A DNA stretch of 64,000 bases. Source: Halichondria panicea. Taxonomy: Eukaryota > Porifera > Demospongiae > Suberitida > Halichondriidae. Of the stretch, positions 48,101 to 58,951 are shown piece by piece. Position 1 is the stretch's first letter. Each line of letters begins with the position of its first letter. The notes below the pieces were generated by a model, which made no database searches, had not been told where the DNA came from, and saw only the letters and a list, made by a program, of their open reading frames with translations. The position numbers and the translations under genes were made by a program. The stretch covers positions 16,369,518-16,433,517 of the forward strand of contig NC_087377.1 of the NCBI RefSeq assembly GCF_963675165.1, read 5' to 3'.

Positions 48101-51100
48101 GTCTTCAGTAAGTGCTGTATATGTATGCATGGAAAGCATATTACGATTGCCATAGAGCTGCCGCAAATAGAGCTTTCTAGTTATTAATTGCCCTACCAAA
48201 TACAACATATCTGGAGGTAGAAGCCGATCACCAAATTCAAATTATCAAAGGAGAAGGCAATGTCACTGAACAAACCGTCAAGTATATTCATTTCAGGCAC
48301 TCGAAAAGCTAGAGACCTTATTTCCTTGTTAGACTCAATATCCTCCACACTTTTAATGTTCACGATTGCGGCTAACATTTCACTTACTTGCAGCAATAGG
48401 AGAAACAGTTAAGTCTATTTCGATGATTCCCTGTACTCCGCCCGCTGGTACACTTTCGATTACTAAACGAGGAGAGACAGTGGCGTTCACACCCTCTGTG
48501 ACTGTCAGGGATGTGGCCTCAAATGAAAATGTAGCAGTACCAACTGCAGAAAATGTAACGACATCCAGTAAATAAATTTCTATCTTGTAACAGTTTCTAT
48601 ACATTATAGCTAGTGTGCTATTACAGTTAGAGTGAGAGTGAGATATGTAAGGAGAGCTAGTGTACCGTTCACATCCAATATGTTGATAGTCAGGTTAGCA
48701 GCAGCAGGGTCAACATTGGCATTAGATGAAGTCAAGTCAATGGAATAGGATTGGGTTGCCTCCAAGATGTCATCAGTCATAGCCGTAACATTGAAACATG
48801 TATTTATTATATTTTGAGTATTTACTTGGTCCGATACAGCAGTACTGTCAGTCATAAAGTCATCAGACACTAAGTTGTGAGATTGAGCAAACTTGTGAAC
48901 ACAAACCACTATATAATATGCAATATCACACTAGTGATGTCTGTAGCTACTTGAGCTATGTGGATACTTTTAGTATTACAGTAAAATTGCTCATACAATT
49001 ATTCTTGTTTAGAATGTACATGTACACCATGCAAATATTTAGTTATTTCACCTGCTGTGATTCCGTTGAAGTCAATATTGTACATAACCATACGCAAAAT
49101 GGCTCCCTGTGCCATGGTGTTAACACAGTAGGTCAGATCATCACCTTCGCTATGCTCGGCTGAGCCCATGACACTCAGTCCAATAACAGCATCTGAAAAA
49201 TAATTTACTGAATAATTTGGGGCAAAGAAAGAGAGAGCCATTCTACTCTTCGCTGAGTGAAATGCATAGTAGTTAAAATTAAACACTTGACTTAAAATAC
49301 CATAATTATTATAGGAGTATATTATACTATGCATGTACACAATTATAACCTCGCTGCATGCATGCATGTACTCTTAAGCAATCACACACAATCAAGCAGT
49401 TCATGCACAAATTGAAACCATAAATTAATGTAAAACTAAAAATGAGTGGTGCCACTTGATAGAACGTTCGCCTTCGAGCTGACTCAGCTAGGATTCAAGC
49501 AGCAAAACTAGACTGACTCAGCTGGCATTTTTGGGGGTGGGGTATTAGAAATGGTCATGTGAAGCTCATGTGGAGTCACGAGACCAACCACGTTGCCATG
49601 ATCATGTTGTGTTGATTATGTTGCCATGGTTATATAGCACCAAAAAACACAAGCAAGAGTACGAGTTATATTTATTGTCTACTACATCAGAATTGATGGC
49701 AGTAAACTTCTGAGGACGAGGGCGAAGTCCCCGAGGCCAAGGACAGTTTATGATTGTACATAACAATAATACCGTAGATCATAAGCATTAAAGGCACGCA
49801 TATCGATAATTATGTTTCACAAATTTATACACATGCACTCATGGCTTCTTACTAATACATGATGTACCTCAATAGCCACCTACCATCTCGGTCTGAAATC
49901 ACGATAATTGCAGTGGAGATGGTACCTCCAGAGGAGATCATTGTGCTGTCAAAAGAGATGGAAAAGGAATGGAATGACTCAAAGTCAATATCGTCGTTGA
50001 TGACGATATCGAACTCGAAAGTTGATGAACCCCCCGCGGAGAACATGATTTCCGAGGGTGTAGGTAGGGAGGCATCAGATGAATCTGTGATGCAAATCAT
50101 GATGTATATACTATACCAACACAATAATGCCAACTCTGTCTTAATCTCGAGCAGTATATCATGAATCACATGCCTAATCAACACACAAGGGGGGAATTTG
50201 TATTCCCCTCTAGTTAGTGTACAATAACCATAGCTCCTGCATATACTGAATACGTGTACATATTATTTTATTATGTACGTACCTGTCAGTGAATCAATGT
50301 TGAAGTTAGCAGTAACTAAGACGTTGAAGTCAGTTTGTATCTCTCCAGTGAGGCCCTCCAGAGAACCAGTTACTGTGCATGTAGAATCCTCCTCACAAGT
50401 GAAGGAGGTTTGGTCAAATGTGATGGTCACACTTGCTGGCTCTGTACAGAAGGGAAACAAATATTTTAATGAGCTAATGTCTCGCAGGATGCCACATTAA
50501 TTACTAAGTATTTTGGAAAAGGGTTGCACTAAGCCCGTAAAAAGTAATCTTTGAAATGCACAATGCAATGCATGTACTTATTTTGTACTAATTCATACAT
50601 AATTATAGGGCAGTTTATATTCGGAAATCGAAATCCAACTTAAGCACAAACGTATATAGCTTTTCTACGAATGCTATCTAATCACACACCATCATCGGTG
50701 ATGTTCAGTGACAAGGGCAGAGTACCCGTTGTCAACACTCCCTCAGGTTCAATACTTGTAATATTCACGCTGAAGTCATGGTCAAACTCGAGATCATCGT
50801 CATTCATAAAGCTGATCATAAAATTCTTAGCCACCGCTACTCCAACGCAATTCATACACGGACCAAATGTGATAGTTGGCATTGGCTGATGAGTGAAGTC
50901 GTCCATCACAACTGCAAAAATAAAGTTGATTATGTACATGCTCTATAGTAGCCCGACGAACATCTGCATGGCCACAAAAAGAGGTGGTATTAGTGAGGCA
51001 GGCAGGTACATGTAATCAGTACGTGTGGATGACAATCAGGGGCGTAACTAGCAATGAGGCTATTGAACTCAAGTTTTATGTGACTCACAGCAGTTTTCTG

Positions 51101-54100
51101 CCATTTGCATGCGCTTCTACGCGATAATTAGTGGGTGTGGTTTCCGGGCAAACAATTTGCGGGGGAGGGTTAAATTTTCTAGTTACGCCCCTGACAATTA
51201 TTTAACTCATATATGTACCGTACTCTACCGAGATTACGCCCACCCTAATTGCATGCTACAAAGCAGCTACAGGTAGGATGGGCTTAATTTCGAAAACAGT
51301 AGTTTTGTCTAGAAATTAAGCCCACCCAGGTGTTTGCCTCGAAATTAAACCTACTCATTAAGAAACTTTTCTTCTCAGGCTGAGTCTGAGGCCTGCCAGC
51401 TCTTGAAATACAATGAATACATCAACATACAACAATGGTAATGCATGGGTAAAGTAGCTAGGTATAAAGAGTCAAGATTCTGCACCAGAAGGCGTAATTT
51501 CGGACGTGGGCGTAATCTCGGTGGAGTACGGTATACCCCGTGAGCCCGAGTCAGCCCCAATGATAATGCAACTAGCACTATTAAGTACGTATACAAGCAA
51601 TAACCACCTGCATCTCCGTTAATTAGATCAAGATTGACTATGATGGTTCTCTCCAGATCTATACGTTGGCCGTCTGTTCGACTCAACGTAGCCACTACCG
51701 TCACTCCGCCATTTTCCTCTGCGTAATCAGGCATGGATTGAAGGGTTAGCCCTACTTGAAAGTCTCCGGCTGTATACGGAAACAGAAATACATAATTATG
51801 TATATACGTAGTACATCTACAACTATAGAGCTATACTATAAATGATGGCGATCTGCCCATTCTAATTATACAGTCTATAATTATTATGGTCACCATCATG
51901 TAATCAGAGCACCCTCTATAACACAACCATTGTTATAGTTTGCCCAAAGGTGACGCTTAAAGTGACAGGCTCAAATATTTATTGTTCAATCAAAGTGAAT
52001 TATAATTATAATTATAATTATGATCAATGATAGTAATAATTATTATTACATGCTGGCTGACAACTGCATGTGTGTATTACGTATGTACATACCATCATCA
52101 TCCTGCACACGTAGGTTAATACTTGTAGGGGAACCTAGTGTACAATCTTCGATGTCAGGAATTGTGATAGTCAAGCTCTCTGTGTTCTCCAGAATATCAT
52201 CATTGACTATCATGATGGGTGGTGAATTGACATTCATGACAGACCCACCATCAGGAAAAGATATATCCGGAATATCTCCAATGTCTGCTGAGCTGATTCC
52301 ACCGGGAGCTATGAAAGTGGTGAAATGCATTAGAGCTTGTTCAACATGCAGGTATATGCTTTTACTAACTTGCAAGAAACGGAGCCATCAGAGAAATGTT
52401 AAGGTTTCCATTCGCTCGCACTCCACTAAAACCACTAAACTGTACGCTCAACACTGCTCCGTCAGATTCAGTGAATTCTGTACTGATGCCTGATGAAAAT
52501 GACACTGTGCAGTCTGGAGAGATAGAGAAAAGTATAAAATTTAGCAGTACATCATGCACCAAATACACCATTTTTTCAAGCTACATGCATTTAATTTATA
52601 TAGAAGGACTCATAACATGCACACATAATTTATGCAGTACTGACTAACAGCTGCATGTAGTACAGTTTGTACGTATAATATACTCTACAACTATGCATAC
52701 TCCTCGATGAACATAGCAAGCACTTCAAAAAAGACCTATAACAAAAAAAGTTTGTTTTTGTCTCCCAATTTTCTAAACCAATTCTGCTAGTATTTCAAAT
52801 ACCATTATTATGACTGCGCTTCCCACTAATTGAGAGTCTGCATGGACAGCTTGTATCTTCTACTTACCACCACGATCTGTAATTGTAATTTCCGCAGTTT
52901 CCATTGTGATTTCTAGTGTACCGCTAGAAGGGCTGCTTGCCGATATACGTGCAGAGAAAGTTTCTGTTCCCTCAAAGTTGTCATCATCTATGATATCAAT
53001 GGACTCACACACAAGTGGGCCACTCATTGAGTCGAAAATAAAATCACGACTAAGTAGACCAGAACCAAAATCTGTAAGGAAAAGAAACATACACATAATA
53101 ATTATTGACTATAATAATATTTATGCTCAATATCAGCTTATTTATTCATGTATACATGATGATTATAAGCAAATTGTACAAGGTTATGTGTTACAGAGTA
53201 TACAATTATAGACATGCAGTGTGTGTACCTCGATCTATACGAGCTGTTTGCAAATTGTAATACTACAATAAAATTATGCGAACTTTACGAGTATACTAAT
53301 GGTTTGCAAAATATAATTTTATGGTTTTGCGAAGCATTATATTATAGTAATACGGTATGTATGTACATGCACATGCATGTTATAGTGTATGTACATGTAC
53401 CTAGTGATCCTGCATCCGGTGTTCCAGGATCACCCGTTAGAGTGATTGTCACGCTGAATGAGACTCCATCACTGATTGAGTCGACATCTCGGATCACCAA
53501 ACACACCATATCATCAGCACCACCTTCTGCAAACTCGTACGTTGATTCGTTAAACTCGACCATTGAATCCTCTGAAAACAAACCGTTATGGTTAATAGGT
53601 CATGGAACGTCGTAACAGGTCAGGTATATAGACAAGAAACAATGATGTGCTTAAAAAGCGTGTTCATTATAAAGATATTTCTAAGGATAGCATGTGATAT
53701 ACTACCTAGTCACCTAATTCATCATCCTGAATGTTAAATGTAGCTTCAGAAGGCGACATCATGTTTCTTACAACTCCAGGAGGGTCAGATGTATTGGCAA
53801 GGGTTAGGGTAAAGCTGTGATTAAATTCAAGGATTGCGTCATCCACAATTGTCACCGCAACAATACTCCCCTCAGTGGTCTGCCCAGGAGTGAATGTTAT
53901 ACTATCCTCATCAAGAACGTAATCTGCACCAGAAAGGATTAGAAGTTTGAACAATTATCTGCGTGATATTATTATTATTCTCATAAACACATGAACTATT
54001 ACGTCATTGATAGTTAGTGTGTTGCGAATGGAAATGCGGTTGCAGGATATGATACATACCTGCAGTATCTCCAGAGTCATGTTCTATTCCAATGGTGATG

Positions 54101-57100
54101 GTCGTGTCTAACGTAGCACTATTATCCAAAACAACGAAAGCCGTAAAATTGACAGTCATATCAGTGCCTTCAATGGCATCCACTGAAGCTATCAAATTGT
54201 ATGTTGCCAGAGAAACTATGGGCACAAAGAGAATAGATTGTGAATAAAACAATTATGTATAATATAAATATAATTATTATAACCATGCACACACTGACAG
54301 CAACAATCATGCACAATACAAAATACGTACACGGCGACTGTAATAAAGAGAGAACACACAAGTTTAACACTATTATTGCATCACTTGCACTCATGATTAC
54401 TACCTGATTACTATGGTGTATGATGCACTAGCTTACCATCATCATCGACAATGGTCACTGTCTGAAGAGTTGTGTCTAGAACCACATTATCCATAAACGC
54501 AGCGGGTACAGATTGGAGAAAAACATTGAAACTGTGTGGTCCTTCAATAGAGACATCATCCATAGCCATTATTCCGCTGACGCTTATGGTATCAACGGAG
54601 AATGCGGAGAATGTGACTTGAAAAGGATTTGGTACTGAATAATCGGTATTGATGTCTGTACGAATAGAAGTTGACATGATACACACAAATGCAATAGATA
54701 CTTGAGGCAACCGCGTAATTCACACGCACATTGTACATAATCATATTATTATCATACATACTCAAATAATTATGCTGTGAAAAACACACAAAAGCAGATT
54801 TTTAATACAAAGTAACAAGCTAGACAATTAATAGCTCCTGTTTTATGGACCCTATAACATTATATATACCGTACCAGTCCGAGAATCAATTGTGTCGTTA
54901 GTAGCCAGTGTAACAGTGAGGAAACTTAGTCCCAAAATGACACTACCAGGAGATATCATAACTTGAATATTAAGCGAAGAGCCACTTCCATCCTCCATTA
55001 ACGTCAAGTTTGTAACAGGTACAATAGAAATGGTCACCACTACAGGTGGAAGTAACATAAACACAAGGACATTGTACGTATACTCTGCTAGTCCTTCATG
55101 CATGTGTAATTTAGGAGACATTTATTTGCTGGTAGTACAAAAGTTCTATACGCGAATCAGAAAAGCATAATTATACCATCAAACACTCAATTTATAACCT
55201 CCCCAGAATTCCTGTGAGTCAACCAACCTATATTCACAAAACACTTGGAGTAATCGCAAAAGACTTGCAAAACTTATAGTTCAATGGAATCTCAAGTATG
55301 TATAGAATAATAACGTTAATCTAGAAAACTATATGTAGCGCCATACAGGATTTTGCGAGGACCAAACAAGAATAAAAGATTCAGTTGTACTAACATTATT
55401 ATTTTGTGAGTAAAATGAATATAGATGAGTGCATCTAGATGGTACATGTACACAGTAAAATCCCATTATGCTCAAAGTCAGATGATTCGTGTATACAGAG
55501 TCAAGCATCAGTAACATAACACTTACTCTCATTGTCTTCGATCGTCACTGTACCAGTGGTGCTAGGGCCCAGATTAACGTTATTGCCAGCATCATTGACT
55601 ATTGCTAGTGACACCATGAGTGTTTCAATGCCATCCAGAGTGTCATCGTCGATTATTGTCAAGTTTACACAAGCAGTACTTCCATTCACACTTCCAACCG
55701 GAAACATTGCTGTTGTGTCAGCAGGCACCATGTAGTCAGAACCCTGAGCTACACAGGTGGGAATTATTATGGGAGATTGAGTCAATTTTGCAAACTGTAC
55801 ACAAAATACCACAATAATAGCTACTTACTTCCACATACGTGCATGTGCATGTATACATGTACTTGAGCTCATCTGGAGGAATACAGTTTAATTGGTGCTT
55901 AACAACATAGAGCTAGAGAATGTTTATGAATGGATCAATTTACTAGTATTCAGGCACCCCGTCCACGTAATCTTATAGTAATTATCTTACGAAAGATCTC
56001 AAAAGAGAATGTGCTATTTGGAGTATGTATCTCACTTGCTGAAGCATTCGAAATAAATGAGAAAGTGACTTCGATAGGGAAAGTTATATTGGTGAGAAAA
56101 GCTGATACTTGAGCACAAACAGACACAACACCATCGCCCTCACGACCAGTGAAGTCAGTTGATTCCAAGTTCACAATCGGATCTGTAGATATATACATGC
56201 AAAGTATTGGTATATATATATACAGTCGCAATGTATAGACAGATTTACAGTGTACACCACAGTAATGGTACAATGTATAATAATTATAGTGAAGTGGTTA
56301 GGATATAGAGGTGTAAACAATAATAGACACACCATAAGATTAGAACAATGAGAAGTTAAATCTGAATGTGTCTATAATTACATCACCGGCCCCCATTAAA
56401 AATTAAGTGCATGATCATTTTATCTGGAACTACAACTATATACAGTCATGTAATTACGTATTATAATCTGATTAGTGCAGTACATGCAATAACAGTCCAA
56501 ATACAGTATTCATACAGTAGTACGTAGTTTTGATGTGACAATAGCAAATTCGTTATTAGTTTCCAGAGGAGGTATATAGTCCGGTTTTAATTGTGCATTC
56601 CGATCATCTACTGAATCAACAAAGGATTGGAGAAGAATTAGACGATCGGAATGCACATCCGGAATCGTAAGACCTGACATTAATTGACTATAATGAAAGC
56701 ACCATGGGTGCTGGTGCCTCGGTGGAGGTGCCAAAGCTACATATAACCTACTAATGGCTAGCTTTTATATATACACACATTGATCATGATCACAACATTT
56801 TAATTTTATTGCATGCAGAATCCAGAATCACAGGGAAACTCAAAGAGTGGGTAATGATCGAGGATGATTGTTGTTAAAAACGATCGATGCCAAAAGTTCA
56901 AGTGTAAAATTAATGGCTGCAAGTCAGCAGAGCCTTGCAGCTCTCTTCTCACTCTTACAGCTACCAATAGCTAGCGTTCTACTGCAGAGCTAACTACTAA
57001 GTATAGAGTAGCAACACTCGGTGAACAAGTTTTACTACGCACTCATCTGAAAAGACTGCATGCAATGGCATTCCAAGAAGCAAAACTAGGCATTAACTCG

Positions 57101-58507
57101 AGAACAAAACTTTTTTGCAAATCCATGAATTAAAATCCAAGAGAACATGACTAGAAGCCTATAGAAACTCTACTTATCACTTCATTGATCCTTGAGCAGC
57201 TGTAGCAGCCTGACTACATAACACACACATGCACACACAAACAAACTACCGTATACCTCGCTTAATTGCGCATGCGAACCGAGGCATAATTATCATTCTC
57301 TGGGACCTTTCCTATCAAAACCGAATACTAAAATTGTATAGGGAGCCGAGGGTGTGACAAAGTAATGCATGCATGTCACATAAAAATTATGAATATACAC
57401 ATCCACACACATATACCAGCGTTAACTTATATAATTATCGTTAGTTTGGAGATTCGAAATTTAATTTCCATGCATGCAATGGTATCTCCCCCATTAAAAA
57501 GTGCATGACTATATTTCATCTGGGACTACAACTACAGTCATATGTACTAGCTTACTGTCATCGTTGTCCAGAATAATGACTATAATTGTTCCTTGCATGG
57601 GAATTGCTATCGAAGTACCTGCACCCGAGATTAACACGGCAAAATCTTCATTACCCTCAAGAAATTCATCATCTACTGTCTGGTGGTACATTATGGCCAC
57701 AGTTCCACTCGTTGGTCCTGGGGGTATACACACTTCTATAGGTTGTGTGGACGCCAGGTCATCAGCCTTTGCTAGGTTTTCCGTTGCTGCATTTGTTTTA
57801 CGACATCAGTAAACATGTGGAAGGTTTTAAGTTAGTCTAAAAAATAGTTACTAAATATATATAATTATAGAGTATAATCACTGACCAGAAAAGAACATAA
57901 GATTCACGCCAGTACATTCAGTAGAGGTAATAGTTTGATTAGCCTCATATGTCAGATTGAGAATTGGACGTTCACCCTCGTCGACAGACAATTCCTCTGT
58001 TGTAAACATCAATGCTACGAAAAAACAAAATTGGAAAAAATAATGGAGTTTGTGAGTTTTATTATGAGATAACGCATGCATACACATGCACACATGCATG
58101 CACTGTTTGTATACGTATAGATGGCGCAGCCTGGTATCTAATGGTACAACTGTTATTACAAACAAGTGCACGTTTTTAGCGAAAAGTCCATATTTGCACG
58201 ACTTATGCATACACAGTGGCTATCTTTATATAGGCTGTACTGCATGCTCACGCCAAATGATAAGCGACAAACTGATATAAAGTATACACTTCGCTGAGGG
58301 CATAATAATGTACATGCATGAAAGTATACAAATACTGTTACGAGTAGCCACTAAATGGAAGCATGCGCATTCAATATACACTCTTCACTTTCTGTCACTC
58401 GATACAGTATAATACTGAGACTCACTTTGTATAGCGCACGATACTTGTGGAGTTGTGCAGGAGAGGAAAACTGCTGCAAGTACAAACAAGAGAGTGAAGT
58501 CCTTCAT
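40261..58507 (-). CDS. Adhesion G-protein-coupled receptor B (13 Calx-beta, LDLa, GAIN/GPS, 7TM)
   Basis: About 39 exons, from the signal-peptide exon 58507-58426 (MKDFTLLFVLAAVFLS...) to the last exon 40894-40261. Calx-beta exon ends are listed under the array entry; LDLa 45014-44871; stalk 44225-44197, 44113-43946, 43370-43291, 43226-43133, 43017-42963, 42903-42620; GPS 42354-42214; 7TM 42124-41991, 41725-41463, 41110-40987, 40894-40261. With exon 45708-45506 taken as 204 bases the sum is 7122, i.e. 2373 aa. The overall plan (many Calx-beta, then a GPS receptor) recalls vertebrate ADGRV1, with an added LDLa. An extra T relative to receptors A and C gives an early TAA, so the tail ends at LTSTSQV, about 70 residues short. 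Larger introns (47206-47886, 49193-49883, 50912-51607, 56183-57555) hold mobile elements. Confidence 0.85.
41855..41932. repeat. Foldback element in TM1-TM2 intron of receptor B
   Basis: Arms CTCAGCTAGGCTAAAAAC ... TACCAGG and CCTGGTATGACTGTTTTTAG ... are inverted and nearly complementary. The same element sits at 61147-61226 in receptor C, so it predates the duplication. Confidence 0.75.
42214..44225 (-). other. GAIN-type stalk and GPS of receptor B
   Basis: Seven exons, with the GPS in 42354-42214 (CVSWDF, W, GC, CSCTHLTNFAVLV). The HL/T cleavage site and TNFAVLV agonist sequence are kept. The exon lengths equal those of receptor A except for the 284-base exon (275 in A). Confidence 0.88.
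43417..43731. mobile_element. MITE-like insertion in a stalk intron of receptor B
   Basis: The ends read TTTAATCTGGGTTGGAATCC and CAGATTCGACCCAGATTAGG (inverted, imperfect). The interior contains GTGTAAACGG words at both ends and TCCGGAT.. palindromes. The matching copy in receptor C is at about 62704-63017. Confidence 0.6.
44871..45014 (-). other. LDL-receptor class A domain of receptor B
   Basis: 48 residues with six cysteines and CDFNTADCPDMSDELNCP, differing from receptor A by only a few residues. Confidence 0.9.
47371..47838. mobile_element. MITE-like element in an intron of receptor B
   Basis: The left end GTATAGCAGGTATATTTCGA and right end TCGAAATATACCCGCTATAC are inverted with one mismatch. 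The interior is non-coding. It is the same family as 15663-15858. Confidence 0.75.
49445..49503 (+). mobile_element. Possible tRNA-derived SINE head
   Basis: GGTGCCACTTGATAGAACG followed by TTCGCCTTCGAGCTGA and then GGATTCAAGC resembles a degenerate tRNA with A- and B-box promoter sequences and an anticodon-arm-like middle. No intact cloverleaf or clear 3' tail is seen, so this is tentative. Confidence 0.3.
51215..51536. mobile_element. MITE-like element with about 30-bp inverted ends in receptor B intron
   Basis: The left end GTACCGTACTCTACCGAGAT and the right end ATCTCGGTGGAGTACGGTAT are inverted and continue through ATTACGCCCAC on each side. The length is about 320 bp, with no coding capacity. 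Confidence 0.7.
56596..56658. repeat. Hairpin in a receptor B intron
   Basis: Arms GTGCATTCCGATC and GATCGGAATGCAC (13 bp, perfect) flank a loop of about 37 nt, in the large intron 56183-57555. Confidence 0.7.
56695..57300 (-). repeat. Inverted copy of the vault-like gene 1 5' flank
   Basis: The reverse complement aligns with about 27128-27620: shared words include CTTGGATTTTAATT, TGGAATGCCATTGCA, GTTCTCGAGTTA and GGCACCTCCACCGAGGCA, in the same order. It lies inside the large intron between Calx-beta domains 1 and 2 of receptor B. It is either a dispersed repeat or a captured promoter-side segment. Confidence 0.75.
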
Positions 58508-58951
58508 TTGGCAAAATGCAATAGGGCTGTTACTGATGTGGAGTTGTTTGGTCATTCATTATATGCACAGGCACAAACATGCACTATAGTGGGCCACCGG
58601 ATGCAGTAAAAGATAAATTCCCAAGTTGCATGCATGTAAATGTATAGATTCAGATATTGTGTGGCTGCATAGAATTGCTATTGTAACACAGTGTGCATGA
58701 ATAGGCATGATTAGTTACCTAAACATTGAAACGAAAATCAGATGGTTTACCACAAAGCAACGCCTAGCTGCAATGCCAACAATCTGCTATTAAATTGAAA
58801 CACTATATAATTATTTGTGTGGTTTCGGCGATCTCTTTCAAAAATATAATTTGCACACACACAAACACACCATCATCTCAATTCTGCATGCATGGTTACC
58901 ATGCAATTGTATGTCCAGCTACACTATGATTAACACTAGTGATTAAGTTTG
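58508..58951. other. Short intergenic region between receptors C and B
   Basis: About 440 bp separates the stop of receptor C from the start of receptor B on the same strand. It must hold C's 3' UTR and B's promoter. AT-rich, with no feature I can name. Confidence 0.6.

Larger units (their letters stand above)
45124..58014 (-). other. Array of 13 Calx-beta domains, each made of two exons
   Basis: Exon pairs (N-half/C-half): 58014-57886/57786-57556; 56182-56036/55748-55527; 55039-54875/54655-54437; 54215-54060/53923-53714; 53571-53401/53071-52868; 52513-52370/52308-52093; 51769-51608/50911-50690; 50441-50283/50084-49884; 49192-49052/48869-48666; 48543-48388/48114-47887; 47205-47059/46890-46642; 46460-46305/46015-45815; 45708-45506/45369-45124. 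N-halves carry an acidic V-x-E-G or A-E-E-N loop. C-halves carry a D-D-x-x-E acidic loop (VDDEFLEGNE, VDDDVFEGNQ) and most end in a DND or DDD strand. All junctions are phase 1. Pairwise similarity is low except for the last domain, which matches receptor A. Confidence 0.85.

Noticed and set aside
48193-48396. Extra exon inside receptor B between the halves of the tenth Calx-beta
   Set aside because: The open frame has no matching acceptor and donor in phase; direct splicing of 48388 to 48114 gives a normal Calx-beta.
52020-52493. 157-codon + strand frame
   Set aside because: Antisense to two phase-matched Calx-beta exons of receptor B; no domain or splice support.
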